A stretch of DNA of 48,585 nucleotides from Gammaproteobacteria bacterium (GCA_020832085.1 JAFIFJ010000162.1:1-48585); one strand, 5' to 3'; shown: positions 36,633 through 45,309, counted from the stretch's first letter. The notes: generated from the letters alone by a model not told the origin. Made by a program: numbers and translations.

Positions 36633-39600
36633 TCAGGGTTCCACCCGGATGAGTGACCGCGCCTCCTGTTCGGCGCGGTACTCCTCGATGGTCAGGTTGC
36701 GCATCAGCGACTGCCGTCCATCGTTGTGGACGAAGCCTACGCTGGCAACGTAAGGCTCGATGATGTGGATTTTCTGCAGCGGGGTGACGATGAGAAGCTG
36801 CAGGTTGAGGCGGTCGAACAGCTCCAAGCCGTAGCGTGCCGACTCGTCGGAACCGCGGCCGAAGGCCTCGTCGATCACCACGAAGCGGAACGAGCGCGAA
36901 CGCCGGTCGCTCTGCTCGAGTCCGAACTGGTAGGCGAGGCTGGCAGCCAGAACCGTGTAGGCCAGCTTCTCCTTCTGGCCGCCCGACTTGCCGCCGGAGT
37001 CGCTGTAGTGCTCGTGCTCCGTGTCGTCCTCGCGCCAGCGCTCCGAAGCGGAGAACACGAACCAGTTGCGGACATCGATGACCTTGCGGCGCCAGCGGCG
37101 GTCCAGGTCGCTCATCCCTTCCCGGCCGCGCAGACGCTCGATGATATTGCGGACCTGGAGGAATTTCCCTTCCGTGTAGGTGTCGTCGGCGCCGATCACC
37201 CCCTCGGTGCAGGCGCGAAGATCCTGGCGGAATTCGCGCACTTCCACATCGGCGCTGGGCTCCGCCAGCAGCTTGATGTAGCGGTTGGGGTTGTAGTCGA
37301 TGCTGGTCAATGAGCGATTGATCAACTCAATGCGCTCGCGGATCTGTTCCCGCTCACGGTTGAGCTGGGCCTGAAAGCCGGCCACTTCCCGGATCGTGTT
37401 CTCGTTCAGAAGCTGCTTGAAGCGGGCCTCGAAGCGGGGCAGATCGTCCCGCGCGAGCTGATCGAGCATGCCGCGGTAGTCACCGATGGCCTCAATGCTG
37501 CAGTCCACCTCCGCGGTCTGCTGGGGCCAGGCGTTCTGGTAGCGGCGCATGGCATCGACGATGCGCTCGCGCAGCCGCGCCAGGCGCTTGTCTTCGGCGT
37601 CGATCTTCTCCTGCAGCCACTGGCGGAAGTCCTGCTGGCGATTGTCCGCGGACTCCACCGTCAGGCGTTGACTGCCAAGGGCCTCGTCACGCATGGCGTC
37701 GAGGTGGGGAAAGTCCCGCTCGCGGACCTCCGCAGCCGTCGCCGCCAGCGTCGACCGGTCGTTGGCGAGCATCTCGCTGGCGGCCTCACGTTTGTTGCGG
37801 GCCGTGGTGCGATCGTCCTTCGCTGCGTCCAGACTCTCGGCAGTCTGGCGGATCTCCTCCTCGAGTTCGCCGAGTTGGCGCTGCAACGTGCGCAAGGTAT
37901 CGGACTCGGTCTCCAGTGCACGGCGTTCGGCTTCCAGGCGATCGATCTCGATAACCAGCGCCTGCCAGTCCAGCTGGCGGAAGTCGATGAACGTCTGCAT
38001 GCGCACGAGCTGATTAAAGTAGTCGTCCAGACCACGCTGCCTGCCCTGCAGCGTAGCAATGTGCGCCGACCCCTCCTGCATCTGCCGCTCCAGCGCCGCC
38101 GAGTCCTGCTCCAGCGTGGCGATCTTGGCCTCGTTGCTCCAGCCGAGGATGTAACGGGAGCGGTCGTCGATGCGGTGCCGGTCGTCCTTCTCGTGGCGTT
38201 CGCCGCCGCCTTTGATCTGGCCGGCGCGGGTGATGGCCTGTCGTTCGCGGCGGAACTGCTCCAGATCGTCGCAGCAGGCATGGTCGAAGCGCCGCGCCAA
38301 TTCCTGTTCCAGCCAGGGGTAGTGTTCGGAGTCGGGGCGGATGACCAGCTTGCGAGCCAGGGCATCCGGTCGCAGATCGGGCAGCGCCTGACTGCGGGCG
38401 GCGCGGACCCGGTAATAGACGAGCCGGCCGCGCAGATGCGTGCGATCGACCCAGCCGGCCACCGCCGCATAATGCTCATCGGGGACCAGCAGCGACTGGC
38501 CGAAGTTGTGCAGCAGGCGCTCGATGGCACCTTCCCAGTCGCGCTCCTCCTCGCGAACCTGGAGCAGTTCCCCCGCAAAGGGCAGCGCTTCCTCCGCCAT
38601 GCCCAGGTCGCTGCACAGACGCTCGCGGACGGCGAGCAGCGCCGCCGGCAGGTTGGAGCGGCGCTGGCGCAGGGAGGTCAGCTCGGTCTGCAGCTCCTCA
38701 TGCTGCGACTTCAATTTGCGAAACGCCACTTCCGCATCAGTCAGCGCGTTCTGCAATTCGCTGCGGCGGTCAGCAATGCCTTCCGCCTCCTGCTGCGCGC
38801 GTTCCTGGTTCTCCCGAAACCCGGCTTCATCCGCAGGCTCGGACCAGTCGAGGGCCTCGATCAGGCCGCGGTAGGCGCGGGCGCTGTCGCGGCGCCTGTC
38901 CTGCTCCTGCTGCAGCCGGCCAATCTCGGCCTTCAACTTCTCGATGTGATCGCCGCCACTGGCGGCAATGGCCTGACGCAGATCGTCACGGCGTTCGGCC
39001 TGACTCGCACGCGTCTGCTCGAGTCCACTCACCTTGGCGTCGAGGCGGCCGATTTCATGCCCGATGCGCTCGATGCGCTCCTCGAGCAACGTCGCCCGCA
39101 GCCCGGCGAAATAGGGTTGCAGCGCATCGCGGCAGGACCGCAGCATGACGGCCCGCTGTTCACTGGCGTCGAACTGATCCGCGTCTGCGATGAGCGGCGT
39201 CAGCGCCTCCACCTGCTCGCGGGCATCGACCACGGCCTGATGGGCTCGGTCGAGGTCATCGAAGTGACCGATGAGCTGATCGATGCGCTCATCCACCGCG
39301 AAGGGCTCGAGCATGTGGTCGCGGACGAACTCGGTGAGATTGCCCACGGACTTCAGCGAGACGGTCTGGTTGAACAGCTCCATGGCCTGATCGCCGGCAA
39401 TGCCGAAGCGGCGGCGGAAGGCCTTGCCGTAGGGCGGAAAGGTGTCGAACAGCTCCACCTGATCAGCCTTGCGCAGGCGCTTGCGCAGTTCGTTGATATC
39501 ACTGCCGAAATCCGTGAAGTCCGTAGCGATGCCGAGCGCGCGGTCGGCCACCACGTAGAACCGGTCCGGCTGACCCTTGGCATCGCGAATCCAGAACACC

Positions 39601-40031
39601 TGGGCCAGCGTCACGTCCTGCTGCAGGGACTCGTTGTAGAAGTGACCCAAAATCACCGAGTAGCTGTGGTGATCGCGCAGCGCCACTGCGCGGGCCGCCA
39701 GCCCGTCGTCGCCGCGCTCGGCGCGGTAGTGGCCAAGGACGTAGGTGCGCAGCGAACGCTCGCGGGCATCGGCACCGGCGGCCTTGTTGTAGGTGATGCG
39801 CTGGGCGGGAACCAGCAAGGTGGTGATGGCGTCCACCAGGGTCGACTTGCCGGACCCGATGTCCCCGGTCAGCAGCGCGTTCTTGCCTTCCGGGCGCAGG
39901 CTCCAGACCCGACCGTCGAAGGTCCCCCAGTTGTAGACCTCGCAGCGCTGCAGCCGGAAGCCTTTGCTGCCGTCCGCGGTCGCGAAGTCCAGCGGCAATG
40001 CCTGGCTTTGGTCATTCACTGCGGTCGGCAT
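36633..40031 (-). CDS. jetC: Wadjet SMC/MukB-like ATPase JetC
   Basis: This SMC-like protein of 1132 residues has Walker A GDIGSGKST (56-64), a long coiled-coil centre (about 240-920), the ABC signature SGGQKE (1016-1021) and Walker B VVIDEAFGRG with D1054-E1055. It is the motor that extrudes DNA loops in Wadjet. I take MPTAVNDQSQ at 40031 as the start, giving a 20-base overlap with jetB; an upstream ATG at 40085 would add 18 residues with no family match. No motif is damaged. Confidence 0.95.
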   Translation of the reverse strand: MPTAVNDQSQALPLDFATADGSKGFRLQRCEVYNWGTFDGRVWSLRPEGKNALLTGDIGSGKSTLVDAITTLLVPAQRITYNKAAGADARERSLRTYVLGHYRAERGDDGLAARAVALRDHHSYSVILGHFYNESLQQDVTLAQVFWIRDAKGQPDRFYVVADRALGIATDFTDFGSDINELRKRLRKADQVELFDTFPPYGKAFRRRFGIAGDQAMELFNQTVSLKSVGNLTEFVRDHMLEPFAVDERIDQLIGHFDDLDRAHQAVVDAREQVEALTPLIADADQFDASEQRAVMLRSCRDALQPYFAGLRATLLEERIERIGHEIGRLDAKVSGLEQTRASQAERRDDLRQAIAASGGDHIEKLKAEIGRLQQEQDRRRDSARAYRGLIEALDWSEPADEAGFRENQERAQQEAEGIADRRSELQNALTDAEVAFRKLKSQHEELQTELTSLRQRRSNLPAALLAVRERLCSDLGMAEEALPFAGELLQVREEERDWEGAIERLLHNFGQSLLVPDEHYAAVAGWVDRTHLRGRLVYYRVRAARSQALPDLRPDALARKLVIRPDSEHYPWLEQELARRFDHACCDDLEQFRRERQAITRAGQIKGGGERHEKDDRHRIDDRSRYILGWSNEAKIATLEQDSAALERQMQEGSAHIATLQGRQRGLDDYFNQLVRMQTFIDFRQLDWQALVIEIDRLEAERRALETESDTLRTLQRQLGELEEEIRQTAESLDAAKDDRTTARNKREAASEMLANDRSTLAATAAEVRERDFPHLDAMRDEALGSQRLTVESADNRQQDFRQWLQEKIDAEDKRLARLRERIVDAMRRYQNAWPQQTAEVDCSIEAIGDYRGMLDQLARDDLPRFEARFKQLLNENTIREVAGFQAQLNREREQIRERIELINRSLTSIDYNPNRYIKLLAEPSADVEVREFRQDLRACTEGVIGADDTYTEGKFLQVRNIIERLRGREGMSDLDRRWRRKVIDVRNWFVFSASERWREDDTEHEHYSDSGGKSGGQKEKLAYTVLAASLAYQFGLEQSDRRSRSFRFVVIDEAFGRGSDESARYGLELFDRLNLQLLIVTPLQKIHIIEPYVASVGFVHNDGRQSLMRNLTIEEYRAEQEARSLIRVEP

Positions 40032-40656
40032 CTCCTTCCGGCTGGCCGGCGGATTCGGGGCGGGTCTCACCCGTGGCATGGCCATGGTACTCCGCCAGAC
40101 GGGCGTTGAACTCCGACAGCCACTGGGCGTCGACGAAGCTCTTGATGATGCGCCGGATCTCGTAGCGGTCGTCCTGTCCGCGCAGGCGGCGCAGAAAACC
40201 CAGTTCGATGGTCCGGTTGATGTGCGTATCGATGCGCTGAACCAGGCGGGCTTCGTCCCCGGTTTCCGGCATGAACATGCGGATCATCTCGACGATCTCG
40301 TCGCGGGAAAGGACCAGGCGGGTCGCGCCGTCCGCCGCGTCGTGTTCAGCGAGCTTCCGGCGCAGCAGCGCCAGCATCAGGCTGACGGGATAGCTGAGCT
40401 GCCGCCGGGGGACCAGCCGGGGCAGTTCATCTTCATCTTCCGTTTGTGGCCGCTGGCGCAGGTAGGCGCAACCCTCGGTCTCATCGAGCATGAGTTCCAG
40501 GCCAACGACGGCCACATAGTCACGCACGCCGGCCTGCAGACGCAGCAGCGTCTGCCACAGCTGCGGCTGCGCATCGGCATACACCACGCCTTTGAACAGC
40601 GCGATCAAGGGCAGGGAAATGCCGGCTTCATGCTCCTGGCTAGGTGCGTCGGTCAT
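40012..40656 (-). CDS. jetB: Wadjet kleisin-associated subunit JetB
   Basis: This 214-residue DUF4194 protein is the MukE-like winged-helix partner of the JetC motor. It begins ATGA-coupled to the jetA stop (40656-40653) and ends 20 bases inside jetC. It shows the expected helical N-terminus (LIALFKGVVYADAQPQLWQT) and a basic middle (LVPRRQLSYPVSLMLALLRR). The C-terminus is rich in E, G and P and probably disordered. Confidence 0.93.
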   Translation of the reverse strand: MTDAPSQEHEAGISLPLIALFKGVVYADAQPQLWQTLLRLQAGVRDYVAVVGLELMLDETEGCAYLRQRPQTEDEDELPRLVPRRQLSYPVSLMLALLRRKLAEHDAADGATRLVLSRDEIVEMIRMFMPETGDEARLVQRIDTHINRTIELGFLRRLRGQDDRYEIRRIIKSFVDAQWLSEFNARLAEYHGHATGETRPESAGQPEGDADRSE

Positions 40657-42098
40657 GCGGCATTCCGTCCGGTGAAGATCACCACCGGCAGGGTGGCCCG
40701 GCGCTGCCGGCCGGCGTCATCGGTCCATTGCACGGCGTGGGTACGGCCTTCATCGATCACGCCGAGGCCTTCACCGGTCGCCAGACTAAGCCAGGCAATC
40801 AGCTCAGCCAGCCCCTGCTGCAAGGGCGTCTCTTCCAGCAGTTCCGCCAGGGTGATGCTGCGACGAGTCTGCAATGCCCGGCGCATGTGGGCACGCAGCC
40901 GCTCCCGGTCGATGTAGACCTGCTCGAAGAGGGCACTCGGGTCGATGTCCGCATCGTGGTCCTCCGGGCGGGCAGAATCGAGCACCGCCGTCAGCGGCGG
41001 GCTGAACAGCGGCCGGTCCATGGGCAATTCCACCCGTGGCGCCGGCTCGTCCAGCGCCACGAGGGACTCCGGTGGCGCGTTGCGCACGGCAATGGCATGG
41101 CGCTCCAGATCACGCAGAATCTCCATGATGCGGCGGTTCTCCAGCCAGGCCTGATCGTCCAGGTAGCGGCGCAGCTGTTCCGACAGACGAGCGACCGTGC
41201 GCTGGGTCACCTCCCCTGCCGCCATCCAGTCGTGGTGGATGCGGCGCAGACGCGGGTCCGGCGAGAGTTGTGCAATGGGCTCCAAAGCCAGGATGCCTTC
41301 CAGCAGTTCGCTCAGTTCCTCCTGATGTGCGGGCGACATCAGGAAGTCCCAGAAAGCCCGGAAGCTGCGCCCCTGGTCCGACTCGGCGATGCTGTCGCGC
41401 TGGCCGAACACCTCCTCGAGGACGTCCGCGCGGCTGCCTTCCCAGCCGGCGACGCGCTCACGGACCCGGCGGTCGAGATCACGGAAGTTCTGCTCCACTT
41501 GGCGGAAATCACCGAGCAGGCCCCGGGCAGTATCGATGGCCTGAAGGAAGCGTTCCCGCAGCCGGGTATCGTCCATGAAGGTCATGCGCCCCTCGCGGAC
41601 CGCGGCGATCTCAGCCTCGATCACGGCGCGGCGATGTTCCAGCGCCTCGATCCGGGCCCGGGCATCGGTCTCGGTGCCATGCTCGATCTCCCGCAGCAGA
41701 TCGAAGACCACCTTCAAACGCGACTCGGCGCCGACGAAGGAGCGGTCTTCCAGCCCCGCCAACCATTGCAGTGCCTGCTCTGCGGCGGGCGTCAGATCGT
41801 AGTGCGGTTCGTCGGAGTCGGGCGGATAGTAGCGGCGCAGCCAGCCCCGTTCATCGGCCGCCCAGTCGTTCAGGTAGTCCATGCCGCTGCGGGGGTGCAG
41901 ATCGGCGCCGTGGCGCTCGCGCAGCCGGAAGAGGTAATCGTCGAACTCCGCCGCGAGTTCCTGCTCCGGCATGGTCCGGACATTGGGCGTGATGAAGGCC
42001 TGGTGCAGAAAGGCCCCAATCAGCGGCGCGCTGTTCGCGGTCAACAGCCGCCATGCCGGGTGGTCGCGGCGAAGTCTCGATAGGTGGTCGTAGTCCAT
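40653..42098 (-). CDS. jetA: Wadjet kleisin subunit JetA
   Basis: This 481-residue DUF3375 protein is the MukF-like kleisin of the Wadjet complex, with an N-terminal winged-helix part (about 1-120) and long helices in the middle (about 150-300). Size matches the family. It is the first gene of jetABCD; its ATG at 42098 has only a weak ribosome-binding site. A GTAGGAG-headed REP-like remnant (42107-42130) lies just upstream. The operon targets closed circular plasmids rather than phage in tested hosts; this is established for type I Wadjet, not shown here. Confidence 0.94.
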   Translation of the reverse strand: MDYDHLSRLRRDHPAWRLLTANSAPLIGAFLHQAFITPNVRTMPEQELAAEFDDYLFRLRERHGADLHPRSGMDYLNDWAADERGWLRRYYPPDSDEPHYDLTPAAEQALQWLAGLEDRSFVGAESRLKVVFDLLREIEHGTETDARARIEALEHRRAVIEAEIAAVREGRMTFMDDTRLRERFLQAIDTARGLLGDFRQVEQNFRDLDRRVRERVAGWEGSRADVLEEVFGQRDSIAESDQGRSFRAFWDFLMSPAHQEELSELLEGILALEPIAQLSPDPRLRRIHHDWMAAGEVTQRTVARLSEQLRRYLDDQAWLENRRIMEILRDLERHAIAVRNAPPESLVALDEPAPRVELPMDRPLFSPPLTAVLDSARPEDHDADIDPSALFEQVYIDRERLRAHMRRALQTRRSITLAELLEETPLQQGLAELIAWLSLATGEGLGVIDEGRTHAVQWTDDAGRQRRATLPVVIFTGRNAA

Positions 42099-42303
42099 GT
42101 CGCCTGTAGGAGTCGCTCGCGGAGCTGCAAGGATACCCGGTGAAAGGCAGCCTGACTCTCTCCCCTGTCACGGGTTGCCATGCTCGGCGAGGCCCCTCTG
42201 ATCCCAAAGGCATCCCGGGCGTGGCCCGCAGCGCAACGGCCGAGCCCAAACCCTCACTGGGCGAGGCTGCTCTCCGGGACGCGCCGGTCATGCCGTCGTC
42301 CCG
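42099..42303. other. Upstream region of jetABCD
   Basis: This 205-bp gap must hold the Wadjet promoter. I see the REP-like TGTAGGAG with a small hairpin GCTCGCGGAGC directly before jetA, and no strong -35/-10 pair. The neighbouring lipoprotein gene is also on the minus strand, so read-through from it is possible. Confidence 0.4.
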
Positions 42304-42660
42304 TCACGTCTCCGAGGAGACATCAGGCCGCGAGGCCTGTTCGTAGCATTTCCGCTCGCCGCGGACACGATTCAGGTGCGAGATGCGGTCGTCGACGCTT
42401 CGCACATTCGACGTTGCCCGAGACTCGTTGACGAATATCCCCGGCCAGAACAACAGCGCATTGGCGACGTTCTTGCCCGTGAAGCCCGATTCGTTGTCCA
42501 TGTCGCGGCGAAGATCTTCGAGTCGCCGGATCTCTGCGACCAGCGCCTCACAGCTCATAGAGTAGTCGTAATCCTCGACCGTGCGGACCTCTCGCTTCGA
42601 GACGCACCCCATCGCCATGCTGACCATGGCTACTGCAAAAACGATCCTTGTCACCTGCAT
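42304..42660 (-). CDS. Small lipoprotein of unknown function
   Basis: This 118-residue protein has a signal peptide with a lipobox-like M-A-M-G-C at C19, then a helical region (about 30-60, rich in E and R) and a short hydrophobic stretch ALLFWPGIFVN (about 67-77). A second conserved-looking block follows (VRSVDDRISHLNRVRGERK). Proteins of this type usually sit in the outer membrane. I do not recognise the family beyond a lipoprotein. It lies upstream of jetA on the same strand with a 205-base gap. Confidence 0.7.
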   Translation of the reverse strand: MQVTRIVFAVAMVSMAMGCVSKREVRTVEDYDYSMSCEALVAEIRRLEDLRRDMDNESGFTGKNVANALLFWPGIFVNESRATSNVRSVDDRISHLNRVRGERKCYEQASRPDVSSET

Positions 42661-42774
42661 TGTCGTTCACCCCTGAAGTTGGCCCCATTGCCGATTCAGG
42701 CTGACATGTCGGTGGCTCAATCGATGAGCCTGTGAATGCAGACGGGGAAATCGGGGTCGGACTCCAAAGGAGAT

Positions 42775-43056
42775 TCAGCTCCAGTCCTCGTGTCCTTGGC
42801 GAACGCGGAGGATGAAAACATCGCCAGCGGCATTCAACGTATAGACGATCAGATGCGCGCCCACTGGATGGACCCTGACGGGCGGCGTGATTTCCGGGCG
42901 CTCGCGGGCCGCGAAGGGATTGGAAGCCAGGAACGCGAAGGCCGCCTCCAGCAGGTCGTGGTAGCGCTCGGCCTGCTCGATCCCGAACTGGCTGACGCCC
43001 GCCACGAACAGGTCGACGAATTCGTCCTCGGCCCTTCGACTGAGCCGGTAGGACAT
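42775..43056 (-). CDS. parE: ParE-family toxin
   Basis: This 93-residue RelE/ParE toxin begins MSYRLSRRAEDEFVDLF and ends HLIVYTLNAAGDVFILRVRQGHEDWS, the ParE pattern of helical hairpin plus C-terminal strands with RVRQGHEDW. ParE toxins poison DNA gyrase. The ATG at 43056 follows the antitoxin stop by seven bases. The upstream parD gene has lost its N-terminal half to a mobile element, so the toxin gene is intact while its antitoxin is not. Either the toxin is silent, or the leftover antitoxin fragment or another ParD neutralises it. Confidence 0.85.
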   Translation of the reverse strand: MSYRLSRRAEDEFVDLFVAGVSQFGIEQAERYHDLLEAAFAFLASNPFAARERPEITPPVRVHPVGAHLIVYTLNAAGDVFILRVRQGHEDWS

Positions 43057-43063
43057 CGCGTGG

Positions 43064-43201
43064 TCAGCCCTCAACCTTGCGTCTGGCCAACTTCTTCAGA
43101 TCGCCCATCGACGCGTCGCCAGGGCCGCTGGCGATGGCTTCGTCCACCAGGGCCTGCATGTGGGCAATCTTGGCCTCGCGCTCCTGATCGAAGCGCAAAA
43201 C
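43064..43201 (-). pseudogene. parD: C-terminal remnant of parD antitoxin
   Basis: Reading on the minus strand, the frame encodes about 45 residues ending in the ParD-like tail RFDQEREAKIAHMQALVDE, then AIASGPGDASMGDLKKLAR and RKVEG. The frame runs into the element at 43202 and meets TAG a few codons inside it. The ribbon-helix-helix N-terminus is missing and is not found on the other side of the element. An internal ATG at 43159 could still start a 31-residue C-terminal peptide. ParD tails carry the toxin-binding part, so this fragment might keep some activity. Confidence 0.8.
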
Positions 43202-43491
43202 GGGGTCAGACTACGCCAATCCTTATCCAACTCATTGATTTAAAATCAAAAATGAGTTCGAAAACCTCCCGATTAGCGGCTTAGACGTGCCTTTTGGGCG
43301 GGTAAAGTGAGGGTCTAAGGGGCGCTCCTTGCTGGCTGACCTCGCGCGGCCTCGAGCATCGTCCACGATCTTCCTTAGATCGCGCTTTTCGATACCCAAA
43401 ACGCAGCTCTAAGGTCGAAAACGACACCGCCAAACGAAGATATTCTCAACATTTTCAAAGGGTTATGATGGGTCCGCGCTGGTCTGACCCC
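43202..43491. mobile_element. Full-length 290-bp MITE-like element with GGGGTCAGAC inverted ends
   Basis: Ends are GGGGTCAGAC (43202-43211) and GTCTGACCCC (43482-43491). Three hairpins lie inside: AACTCATT/AATGAGTT (43229-43236, 43251-43258), CTTAGAC/GTCTAAG (43280-43286, 43313-43319) and CCTTAGA/TCTAAGG (43373-43379, 43408-43414). A near-identical layout occurs at 47906-48194. No coding frame is shared between copies. It abuts the parD remnant on one side and lies 10 bases from the dehalogenase stop on the other. Confidence 0.85.
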
Positions 43492-43501
43492 GTCATTGCG
43501 A

Positions 43502-44590
43502 TCAGGCGACCGGAAACTGGCGGATGAAGCGTGTCATCTCCTCCGCCACCACTTCGCCGAGATCCTCCTGGATGAAGTGGCTGGCTGCATACACCTTGTG
43601 CTCTATGCCGGGGGCCTTGGCCCCCGGCATGCGCTCGCGGTAGGCCTTGCCCTTACTGGCGAAGGTGAACGGGCAGGCGTCGCCCCAGAGCGTCAGCACC
43701 GGCCCCTGCCAGCGCTCCAGCACGGCCCACGCGGCGTCGTTGCGCTTTCGCTCAGGGTCGTCCGGCGTGATCGGGACCAGCAGCGGGAACCTCCTCGCGC
43801 CCGCCGCATACTCGTCGCTGGGGAACGGTGCGTCGTAGGCCCGCAGCGCTGCCGCAGAAACGGGCGTTGCGCACCAGCCCGGAACGATCCGGGAGGGCAG
43901 CAGAACATCCACCGCCTGGCTGTAGACGCGCCACGAGAGGAAGTAAAGCGGGTTCGACGCCGCCACCGACGCGCGGACCTTCTCCGGATCGATGACATTG
44001 CCGTCGCCGAGCATCGCGCGCCAGTCGATACCGAACTGCGCCTGCAGCACCTCTGGCGGCAGCGGTCCCTGTGGCTCGAGGCCCGGGAGGCCGGGCATCG
44101 ACGACCCCGGCAGGTCCGTGTTGGAAAACACGGCGCGGGCAAAGCGCTCGATGTTCTCGGCAAGCACCCGCCCGCCGATCAACCCGCCCCAGTCCTGGCC
44201 GAACACCGTCATCCGGCGCAGATCAAGATGCTCCAGCAGGCGCGTGACCCAGCCCACGTGGTTGCTGTAGGTGTACGCCTTGCCATCCACGGGCTTGTCG
44301 GAACGTCCGAAGCCGATCAGGTCGGGCACGACCACCCGAAAGCCGGCGCGCTCGAACACCGGAATCATCTTGCGATACAGGTAACCCCACATGGGTTCGC
44401 CGTGGAGCAGCAGCAGGGTTTCCGCCGCGTCCCGCGGCCCCGTGTCGACGAACGCCATGGACAGCCCCGGCTCCACCTCGAAGTAGTGCGGCGTCCACGG
44501 GTAGTCGTCGATGAACTGAAAGCGCGATTCAGGTGTACGAAGCACACCGGTTCGCGGTCCGGGCCTCGCAGCTGACTTCTCTTCCGGCAT
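43502..44590 (-). CDS. Haloalkane dehalogenase (HLD-I type)
   Basis: This 362-residue alpha/beta-hydrolase hydrolyses carbon-halogen bonds. The oxyanion motif HGEPMWGY has E65 and W68, nucleophile D133 is in GQDWGG with W134, and H338 is in ASHFIQED. The acid is probably the Asp in TLWGDACPF, the position typical of subfamily I. It is about 50 residues longer than DhlA, mostly in the cap region (about 170-260) and an extra N-terminal stretch (1-25). There is no signal peptide. Family members are often annotated without proof of substrate, so activity on a natural halide is unproven. Confidence 0.9.
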   Translation of the reverse strand: MPEEKSAARPGPRTGVLRTPESRFQFIDDYPWTPHYFEVEPGLSMAFVDTGPRDAAETLLLLHGEPMWGYLYRKMIPVFERAGFRVVVPDLIGFGRSDKPVDGKAYTYSNHVGWVTRLLEHLDLRRMTVFGQDWGGLIGGRVLAENIERFARAVFSNTDLPGSSMPGLPGLEPQGPLPPEVLQAQFGIDWRAMLGDGNVIDPEKVRASVAASNPLYFLSWRVYSQAVDVLLPSRIVPGWCATPVSAAALRAYDAPFPSDEYAAGARRFPLLVPITPDDPERKRNDAAWAVLERWQGPVLTLWGDACPFTFASKGKAYRERMPGAKAPGIEHKVYAASHFIQEDLGEVVAEEMTRFIRQFPVA

Positions 44591-44647
44591 GGGGCGTCTC
44601 CTGATTCCAGTCTCAATGCAGTCATGGTGAGCAGAGAGGTCTGCTCA

Positions 44648-44772
44648 GGTTGCACTTTTCGCTACCAGGAACGCCGCTCCAAGATCGGCAATGCCACCGC
44701 CCGACCAAGAGATTACCAACGTTTTCCGAATGTGGTGCTGAAGCTGCGATGACGCTGCGCTGTTATCACCCC
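44648..44772. repeat. Decayed right half of the GGGGTCAGAC element
   Basis: Bases 44651-44735 align with the third hairpin and tail of the copy at 43202: CACTTTTCGCTACC against GCGCTTTTCGATACC, CCACCGCCCGACCAAGAGAT against ACACCGCCAAACGAAGATAT. The end GCGCTGTTATCACCCC (44757-44772) matches GCGCTGGTCTGACCCC. No left end is seen. The rest of 44591-44853 has no recognisable gene. Confidence 0.55.
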
Positions 44773-44853
44773 AAGGTTACTTGCAGCGGAGTTTGCGCCA
44801 CAATGGCAAGAGCGCCGGAATTCACCAGCACTTGGTAGCGAGCTCAGGTTGAC

Positions 44854-45240
44854 ATGAGAAAGTATCGGCGAGTCATGATCATCGTCGTGATCGTGGCCGT
44901 AGTAGCCCTTCTGATCTCGCGGATGCCAAGTGGGTTCAGCAGCGACCTGTCGCGGGTCGGCGACGACATCGTCACCGTGGTTTTGGTGCATGACCACAAC
45001 TTCGTCGCCAGCATCGAGCTGATGGACAAACTCAATCGTGTTCGCGGCGAATTCGAACCGGAGGTCAAGTTCCTCGTCGCCGACCCCAATCACCCCGACG
45101 GCAGGGCGTTCATTCAGACCCATGACCTGGCGATCATCCGGCTCTACGTGTTCGATGCTGCCGGGAATCTGCGCGCGGAGCGACGCCATCAGGGCGACAT
45201 CCAGTCCCTGCGCCGTTTTCTCAAGGACAACACGCAGTAA
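44854..45240 (+). CDS. Membrane-anchored protein with thioredoxin-like fold (DUF4174-like)
   Basis: This 128-residue protein has one N-terminal transmembrane helix (about 6-22) and a soluble domain with alternating strands and helices (VVLVHDHNFVASIELMDKL, then FLVADPNHPDGRAF, then LYVFDAAGNLRAERRH). The pattern resembles DUF4174 or a thioredoxin fold without a CxxC motif. It would face the periplasm. Function unknown; neighbours give little help. Confidence 0.65.
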   Translation: MRKYRRVMIIVVIVAVVALLISRMPSGFSSDLSRVGDDIVTVVLVHDHNFVASIELMDKLNRVRGEFEPEVKFLVADPNHPDGRAFIQTHDLAIIRLYVFDAAGNLRAERRHQGDIQSLRRFLKDNTQ

Positions 45241-45309
45241 CCTCGCCATCTTGGATGGATTCAAGTCGCGCCGGGTACTGCCACCGTAAACCACTCGGGA
45301 ACCGTGACC

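Noticed and set aside
37668..40109. An 813-codon open frame on the plus strand across jetC
   Set aside because: It is antisense to a clear SMC-like ATPase and its product has the His/Arg/Gln/Gly-rich composition typical of the opposite strand of GC-rich genes.
42753..42762. A further mobile-element end, GGGGTCGGAC
   Set aside because: One substitution from the consensus end, but no matching internal sequence or partner end nearby; a ten-base match is weak alone.
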